Shown here: positions 57,481 through 64,000 of the stretch, one piece after another
How the letters are laid out: each line of letters opens with the position of its first letter
Position numbering within the stretch: position 1 is the stretch's first letter
Assembly: GCF_050003625.1 (NCBI RefSeq)
Contig: NC_134397.1
Span: forward strand, 272,608,070-272,672,069
Direction: 5' to 3'
DNA from: Haematobia irritans
Lineage: Eukaryota; Arthropoda; Insecta; Diptera; Muscidae
DNA: 64,000 nucleotides
Notes under the pieces: generated by a model
Databases searched by the model: none
What the model was told of the DNA's origin: nothing
What the model saw: the letters and a program-made list of their open reading frames with translations, nothing else
Made by a program: the position numbers and the translations under genes

Positions 57481-58167
57481 CAGAGCTTCCCAAATGGTGG
57501 GCGCGCCCCCCCTATGGGGGCACCACCAGGTTCCAAGGGGGGCGCAGCATCATTTTTGGTTGAGCAGGTTTTGTATCATTAAATTTGTTAAAACAACACT
57601 AATTGTTAAGTTCTACAAAAAATCAATAATATACTACAAAAATGCATACCATTCGTACATTTCGAAATGTTCATTTATAACCACAGTGGGAGGACAATAA
57701 AAGTTACATGCAATTCTATAATTTGTTGTAGGTTTTCCATTATTAGTCGTTCACTTTATTTGCAACAGCTAAATTTCTTGCTAAAATATCAGAACCAGTA
57801 CCCACTTTTGTATTCACACATTTTAAAACCATTTTTGTCACTTTTAGACATAAAGTCAAAATATTTGTCTTGCCTTCATGTTGAAACTGATTTAAGGCGT
57901 ACTTTATCAGTAATAGTACCAAATATTAAAAATCTAGCTAATGAAAGGAACAATTGCCAAATTTTCCACTAATTGAAAAAATTTTATATTATTATTCATT
58001 AACATTTTTATTTTTAATTATTAAATTAGTTATTGTTAATCATATTTTCAGCTTTTGTTAATATTTATTTCTGTTTGGGTAAACAAAATTTGTTTTAGGT
58101 TGGGGGGCGCAAAGAAATTGATACATTTTTTGGGGGGGCGCGAAGCAAATTGGGTTGGGAAGCTCTG
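57481..58167 (+). mobile_element. hAT element, 687 bp, 8-bp TSD
   Basis: Ends CAGAGCTTCCCAAATGGTGG and (reverse complement) CAGAGCTTCCCAACCCAA. Perfect duplication GTCTAGGA (57473-57480, 58168-58175) within MAR-P3. GGGGGG/GCGC-rich subterminal stretches lie at both ends. Internally deleted, retaining only the end of its transposase. Confidence 0.93.
57667..57972 (+). pseudogene. C-terminal remnant of a hAT transposase
   Basis: The last 30 or so codons, HVETDLRRTLSVIVPNIKNL and ANERNNCQIFH, match the C-terminal end seen in ZBED/SCAND-type hAT transposases (DLR-AL--I-P-I--L---Q--). The preceding codons are AT-rich and lack the catalytic and dimerisation motifs. Confidence 0.6.
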
Positions 58168-58658
58168 GTCTAGGACATCATGACAGGTGATGATTCGTGG
58201 ATTTACGCGTATGAGCCCGAAAATAAACAGCAGTCGTCTGAATGGGAGTTTCAAGATGAACAAAATCCAACAAAAGTTGCTCGTGCACTAAGTAAATGGT
58301 CGCCTGCTTTTTTCGGAAAATCTGGACATGTCGCACTAGAAGAACGCAGAACAGTCAATTCTGAGTGGTACACAACCAATTGTTTTGCCAGCTGTCTTCC
58401 AAGATCTCAGAAAAACTAACCGCTGAAGACGAATCACTTTTCACCATGACAATGAGGGCTCTCACGCATTGCATTTTTGAGAACTAAAAATATTGATTTT
58501 GTGGGTCATCCTCACTTGGTGCAGGAGGATTTATTTTTATTTCCCTACGTCAACGTTTTGCGATACCTGAGGAAGAGGTTGCTGCATTTAAAGTGCTTAT
58601 TTTGGAGATACCTCAAGTAAGTTTTCATAATGCTTTATAAAAAGTGAGATATTATTTT

Positions 58659-60230
58659 TATACCTTCTACCATAGGATGGGGGTATATTAACTTTGTCAT
58701 TCCGTTTGTAACACATCGAAATATTGCTCTAAGACCCCATAAAGTATATATATTCTTGGTAGTGGTGAAATTCTGAGTCGATCTCAGCATGTCCGTCGGT
58801 CCGTCCATCCGTCCGTCTGTTGAATTCACGCTAACTTCCGAACGAAACAAGCTATCAACTTGAAACTTGGCACAAGTAGTTGTTATTGATGTAGGTCGGA
58901 TGGTATTGCCAATGGGCCATATCGGTCCACTTTTACGTATAGCCCCCATATAAACAGACCCCCAAATTTGGCTTGCGAATCCTCTAAGAAAAGCAAATTT
59001 CATCCGATCTGGCTGAAATTTGGTACATGTTGTTAGTATATGGTATCTAACAACCATGCAAAAATTGGTGCACATCGGTCCATAATTATATATCGCCCCA
59101 TATAAAGCGATCCCCTGATTTGGCTTTCGGAGCCTCTAAGAGAAGAAAATTTCATCCGATCCGGCTGAAATTTGGTACATGGTTTTACTATATGGTCTTT
59201 AACAACCATGCAAAATTTGGTCCACATCGGTCTATAATTGTATATAGCCCCATATAAACCGATCACCAGATTTGACCTCCGGATCCCCTTGGAAGAGCAA
59301 AATTCATCCGATTTGGTTGAAATTTGGTACGTGATGTTAGTATATGGCCTCAAACACCCATGCAAAAATTGGTTGAAATCGGTCCATAATTATATATAGC
59401 CCCCATATAAACCAATCCCCAGATTTGACCTCCGGTGCCTTTTGGAGAAGCAAAATTCATCCGATCTGGTTGAAATTTGGTATGTGGTGGTAGTATATGA
59501 TATTTAACAACCATGCCAAAAGTGGTCCATATCAGTCCCTAATTATATATAGCCCCCATATAAACCGATCCCGAGATTTGGTTTTGGAGTCTCTTGGTAC
59601 ATTGTGCTAGTACACACAGAGAAGGAATATGATCACCTCAAACATGGTTCAAGAGCAAAATGTTATTTTTGTATGGTGACCATGTAACATGTTTGTCACT
59701 AAAATGTTATTTTCTCGACAAATATAACCTACTTGCCGAAATCAGATACATTGCGAAAACCATGTTACATGGTCACCACCCAAAAATAATATTTTGCTTT
59801 TAAAACATGTTTGAGGTGATCATATTCCTTCTCTGGGTGTACATGGCCGTTAACAACCATGCCTAACTAGGCCCATACCGGTCTATAGTTATATATAGCC
59901 CTTAGATAAATCGATCCCCAATCGCACAAAAATTGGTCCATATCAAATTCATTATTTTATATAGCCCCCATGTAAGCGACCCCCATTTCAATTCTGGCTC
60001 CCTACGTACGGTGCAAAAGTACATATCGATTCGTAATTATTTGTAGACTTACCTACACATACCTTTTCTGTCTAATATATACCACGTATGGACTAACTCA
60101 AAATTTAGAAAAAAATTTAAGGTAGCACAACCCAAGTACTTCGATTCTGGATGACAGTCTTTCGTAGGAGTTATCCATGGTGGAGGGTACATAAGATTCG
60201 GCCTGCCGAACTTACGGCCATATATACTTG
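58659..60230 (+). mobile_element. DTR-A5, nearly complete, with MITE-B inserted
   Basis: Head TATACCTTCTACCATAGGATG, TA-rich run, GTCGATCTCAGCATG and GTCCGTCCATCCGTCCGTC. Monomers with AGCCCCCATATAAAC start at 58943, 59095, 59248, 59400 and 59553 (152-153 bp). Tail GGTGGAGGGTACATAAG, CGGCCTGCCGAACTTACGG and TATATACTTGTT. Confidence 0.82.
59613..59839. mobile_element. MITE-B copy, 227 bp, TA-flanked
   Basis: Ends CACACAGAGAAGGAATATG and (reverse complement) CACCCAGAGAAGGAATATG. TA at 59611-59612 and 59840-59841. The same DTR-A position in copy A1 (GCTAGTATTATATGGCC) lacks it, giving an empty-site comparison. Confidence 0.87.
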
Positions 60231-60289
60231 TTATTTTCTTTGTTTTAAGGAATTTATGAAGTCTCGGTTTTTTATTCTTTTTCTTTTTG

Positions 60290-61546
60290 TATACCCTCCA
60301 CCATAGGATGGGGGTATATTAAATTTGTCATTCCGTTTGTAACACATCAAAATAGTGATCTAGGACTCCATAAAGTATATATGTTCTGGGTCGTGGTGAA
60401 ATTCTGAGTCGATGTAAGCATGGCCGTCATTCCGTACGTCTGTTGAAATCACGTTAACTACCGAATGAAGATTTGAGCTCCGGAGCATCTTGGAGGAGCA
60501 AATTTTGTCCGATCCGGTTGAAATTTGGTATGTGGTGTTACTATATGGTCTCTAACAACCGTACAAAAATTGGTCCATATTGGTGTTTAGTTATATATAG
60601 CCTCCAGATAAATCGATCCCCAATCACACAAAAATTGATCCATATCGGTTCATAATTTTATATAGCCCCCATATAAAGTGCATCCCATATTTCACTTCTG
60701 GCTCTCCAATTATCGGGCAAAACTTCATAATTGTTTATAGACTCCCCTATATATACCGGTCAAGATCTGAATTATATAGGTATTTCATTTGTCTTTTTTG
60801 TCTAATATGTACCGCGTTAAGAAGTTTTAAGATACCTTGCCATCGGCAAGTATTACCACAACTTAACCCAGCAAACAAATTTGGAAGTTCTTCCAAAGGC
60901 ACGACTTTAAAAGTACTTCCAGAAGATGCACTCCCAATGATGTTCTTTATTTTAACTACCCAGGAAGTTCTTTTTATTAAATTTTTTAAAACTTGTTTTT
61001 TTCATACTTTTAATGGATAATTTTAACTTTTTTTGTTTCAAATATGTTAAAAACAAATTAAGAATTCATGAAATGGTACAAATCATTTAAATTTTGTCGA
61101 CAAAAATGCTAAATCCAATTGGAAAAAATTGTGAATTTTTTAACATATTTGATGTCAAACGTTTCCGACAAGCGTTAGAATCCATTAAAAATTATAAAAA
61201 AATATAAAAATTATTTATTTGACAAAATATCACAGAATTTTTTAATTTACACCCAAAGCATTGAATTCGGCTCACACCTAAAGAAGTGATGCAAATTCAG
61301 TGCAACGGCTGTTGAAATGGAGGACTTCCGTTCTATGACAAGCCCATGTTAAATTCATCGCTTCTTCGTTAATATTGCACCACTTCCGGATCCAAAAAGA
61401 ACATTTTCATTACTTTTTTGGCGGCGCTTTTTTTGCTGGGAAGTAATTCGATTGTGGATGACAGTCTTTAGTAAAAGTTCCTACGCAATCCATGGTGGAG
61501 GGTACATTAGATTCTGCTTGGCTGAACTTACGGTCGTATGTACTTG
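60290..61546 (+). mobile_element. DTR-A6, reduced array, with MITE-C inserted
   Basis: Head TATACCCTCCACCATAGGATG through GAGTCGATGTAAGCATG; one to two monomers; tail-proximal TTGCCATCGGCAAG; then MITE-C; then GTAATTCGATTGTGGATGAC and GTGGAGGGTACATTAG to GTATGTACTTGTTT. Confidence 0.78.
60867..61440. mobile_element. MITE-C copy 5, intact ends
   Basis: Ends CCCAGCAAACAAATTTGG and (reverse complement) CCCAGCAAAAAAAGCGCC, 574 bp. The flanking DTR-A text (ACAACTTAA then AGTAATTCG) shows the insertion point, but the duplication is worn and cannot be read here. Confidence 0.82.
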
Positions 61547-62930
61547 TTTTTTTGGTTCCGAATACCTCATTTACATTAGGCTTGAAATCTACTAAAAGTG
61601 GATTTAAAATCCCTTTTTATAGAGTAAATTACAGATGAAATCTAGTTAACGTGGATTTTGGAAGTGTAATGTGAATAAGGTATATAATACAAATGTGCTC
61701 CTAAAATACATTCATTTAAGTTTATATATTTTATTATAATTATAAATGAATATTTTGCTTTGTAGAAATCTGAAACTATGACTGCAGCTATAAACTCCCC
61801 CCAAGAAAATTGGCCGGATACGCTAATGTCTCTTGTTCATATAACCGAATAAATTACACTTGTAGGTATGTTTAAGGCCAGCTCATTTGGAAGATGGCTA
61901 AAGTTAAATGGTTTGAATTGTTTGCCATACGTATTTTGTACTAAGACTGGCCATTAAACTGTCATCGCACAAACTCTCACACACCCAAACACACACTTCG
62001 AAACAGATACCACTGTATACAAAACACATGCTTTCTAAAACATCCTTACAGACACACACACATGCCTCTTAAATATTAGAAAAAATAGGTAAACCAAGAA
62101 TCTCTTCTGTGAAATTCAACAGAGTAAAAGGCAAATCTCAGTTTTGTACTGTACCCAGTTTAAAGATTTTTAGCCATTTTATGGAGGTCTTGGTATATTT
62201 CCTGTCCTGTTTTTTTTGGAATTCGTTCATAATGTTTCCCACTTAAATGGGTTTCTTTACCTTTCTCCTGAGCTGTGTGGAATACGTGTTGCTAAAAACA
62301 AGGCTTAGTTTTTGGGCAAGAGTAAAAATGAAACAACGAAGACACCATACTACAAACCCACTTAGCAGACACTAATATTACCATTGACTACTAACTACTC
62401 GACATACGACAGACGAGCGATACCAGGACGGGCCACATCATCTCATACTGTCAAAGGAATGAAGTCGGTTCTCTGTACCTCCTACTCCAGGTTTTACACT
62501 CAATGTAGTGTTCTACATGCACCATAAGGAAGACATGTTCTGCTTGAGTTGGTGGAAACTTTCAACTAGAACATAAATTATGTTACGTGCTACGCTACGT
62601 AAAACAACTACAACTCTTGTAGTTGGTGTAGGAGTGGTGGTAGCTTTCACCAGCAGCAGCAACAGCAACAACAACAAGTAGTTAAACAAACAGCCTAGAG
62701 GATATCTGTGGAAAGGGAAGGTGGCATATACAATTACACTTTAGAAAAAAGGTGTTGGTTCTAGTAAATGTTTTAAGAAGTGAGTGATTTGATAAGCACC
62801 TAGTCCATAGAAATAGGAGTACATAATTTGGAATTGTGGCAATTTGTGTTTCGAAACTAGTCGTCTTCTACGAGTAACCTTTCTGGAGAATATTTTTTCC
62901 TTGCCAGTTAAGACAGTTCTTTGTTCACAC
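61547..62930. other. Intron sequence, simple repeats only
   Basis: CA-rich stretches near 61970-62060 and a CAGCAG/CAACAA run near 62650-62678. No exon or mobile-element ends recognised. Confidence 0.5.
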
Positions 62931-63117
62931 AAACAAAAAAAATATTTTTTGTCTTCAATCACGAAATTAATTCATGCAATTAATTTTTAATTCAAATCAC
63001 CAAAGTCAATTAAAAAATTAATTAATCCAATTAACAATTAATTGATACAAAAAATGTTTGTCATTGTTTTTTTTAAAACTCAATTAAATATTTAATTCGA
63101 AATGCTTTCATGGTACT
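62931..63117. mobile_element. MITE-N copy, partial
   Basis: ACACAAACAAAAAAAATATT, TCTTCAATCACGAAATTAATT and dense TTAATTGA/TCAATTAA motifs, as at 8376. The right end is unclear. Confidence 0.45.
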
Positions 63118-63544
63118 AATATTTGTGCCCCATCGAGAATTTTTTTTAAGCTTGCCAGCAAAAAGAGGCCGCATGGAGACCAAATCAGATCAACAATAGG
63201 TGGGTGGGCAGCAGTTCCAAATCGACCAATTTATGGCGAGCCGAGAAATGAGAGCCGTTTGATTATTTTGTTGATAGTGCACTTTTTCGCAACTGGTTTA
63301 ATGTTTTCTTTAATTCATTTCGTTTAATTCACTAAAATTTGGAAAAATTTTGATTTTTGAAATGGTCGAATTTTCAGCTTGTTTCAAATTTGAAAATTTT
63401 GAATTTTCATATTTGTAAAATTTTAATAAAAAGAATTTAAAATTGTCACTAAAGTCAAAATCCATATTTCGATTTGTCATTAACTTTGCCAATTAGTTGA
63501 TTACTGCGAATAAATCAAAAATCTATTTGTCGGATTTACACTAA
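63118..63544. other. AT-rich intron sequence
   Basis: Runs of AATTTT/AAAATT with nothing recognisable. Confidence 0.45.
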
Positions 63545-64000
63545 TAGAAAAAACTACAATCCACAGTCGTGAATAGACGGTGACAAAATGAAACGGAAAC
63601 CTTCACAGAAATTCAAAACGGAATGTTCACGCGTTCAGGATAGCATGAACGAAATTCGTTTTTCTTTGGCCATGAAAAGTCTTAAAATAATCATTAGACA
63701 TTGTTATGGCAACTCCGCCGTTGGTGCAATGTGCTAAGGCGACTGTTAACCCGTATGGTGCAGACAACACAGGTTCGAGTCACGGTAGCGGAAATCATTT
63801 TTTAATTTTTGTTTTTAATTCGTAACCGTTACGTGTTCAGATCATGAACGCTGCTCGTTTTTGACAATGCATGGTGTCATTTAATCGTTGTCAGATTGAC
63901 ACCGCCTGTTCTTAGTTTGACACCACATATGTGTTGATTCACTTCCATGAACGGATCGTTTTGACATGAGCACGCCGTTAACGATTTTTTCTTTGAGCGT
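63545..64000. mobile_element. Possible MITE-F-related element running off the window
   Basis: Contains a tRNA-like cassette and, at the window end, TTTTTTCTTTGAGCGT. Reversed, this is ACGCTCAAAGAAAAAATCG and resembles the MITE-F end CACGCAAAGAAAAAA. The left limit is a guess and the right end lies outside. Confidence 0.4.
63715..63791 (+). ncRNA. tRNA-like cassette near the window end
   Basis: CCGCCGTTGGTGCAATGTGC (A-box-like), ACAGGTTCGAGTCACGG (B box), with 5' CCGC able to pair with 3' GCGG. Different from the other two cassettes. Probably a tRNA-derived promoter inside a repeat; a true tRNA is not excluded but the arms are irregular. Confidence 0.4.

Larger units (their letters stand above)
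57020..58640 (+). pseudogene. Dead mariner transposase relic (MAR-P3) split by a hAT
   Basis: The third copy of the MAR-P group. The first part includes worn 'VVKVV-NRW..EIETTLEG' text and KYDRGASKYV near 57450-57475. After the hAT, the frame at 58180 reads MTGDDSWIYAYEPENKQQSS (first catalytic Asp), EWEFQDEQNPTKVARA, FFGKSGHVALEERRTVNSEW and YTTNC. Then PEEEVAAFKVLILEIPQ appears near the end. The second and third Asp regions are destroyed. No TIRs seen. Confidence 0.8.

Noticed and set aside
56484..64000. Upstream Sidekick-like exons
   Set aside because: I looked on the minus strand for the first-Cys half of the Ig domain with splice sites in matching phase and found no convincing candidate. 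The exon may lie beyond the window.

Overview
This window is intronic eukaryotic DNA from a large fly genome. It is AT-rich and packed with transposable elements. Three features point to a calyptrate, probably muscid, fly: a mariner copy very close to Himar1 of the horn fly, DD41D rosa-type mariners, and arrays carrying the CCCCCATATAAACCGATC motif. The species cannot be fixed from sequence alone.

The only host gene I can support lies on the minus strand. Its three exons (56483-56357, 55991-55868, 12253-12072) have consensus splice sites and matching phases. They encode the end of an immunoglobulin domain followed by one complete fibronectin type III domain, which best fits Sidekick, a cell-adhesion protein. 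The last two exons, which split that FN3 domain, are separated by a 43.6-kb intron, so nearly all of the window is intron. The gene probably continues past both ends.

Mobile DNA by region. 0-12 kb: a 153-bp-repeat element (DTR-A) carrying a nested hAT that itself carries LINE sequence, then a dead mariner. 13-21 kb: DTR-G copies, tRNA-derived SINEs and several TA-flanked miniature elements. 21-30 kb: DTR-H and DTR-I arrays, four copies of MITE-J and a deleted rosa mariner. 32-36 kb: a second rosa mariner with an intact catalytic domain but no DNA-binding domain, a gag-like relic, and a TTAA-flanked piggyBac-type miniature element. 37-43 kb: a hAT with GAGTCGG-rich ends, a Himar1-like mariner killed by D-to-V and a frame break, and another dead mariner. 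43-50 kb: DTR-G and DTR-A, a 29-bp self-complementary minisatellite and a Tc1/mariner relic. 53-55 kb: a TA-flanked element holding two divergent tRNA-like cassettes, and a LINE reverse-transcriptase fragment running into a DTR-A copy. 57-61 kb: a third dead mariner split by a hAT, then two DTR-A copies.

Three things stand out. First, four array families (A, G, H, I) share a 152-153 bp monomer, a TA/GTCC-rich head and an ACTTGTT tail with GC-rich hairpins, so they look like branches of one DINE/mini-me-like lineage. Second, many unrelated miniature elements end in the same CAC-plus-A-run signature next to TA. Third, DNA-type elements here carry tRNA-like Pol III cassettes. I saw no CRISPR array, rRNA, functional tRNA gene, virus or toxin gene.
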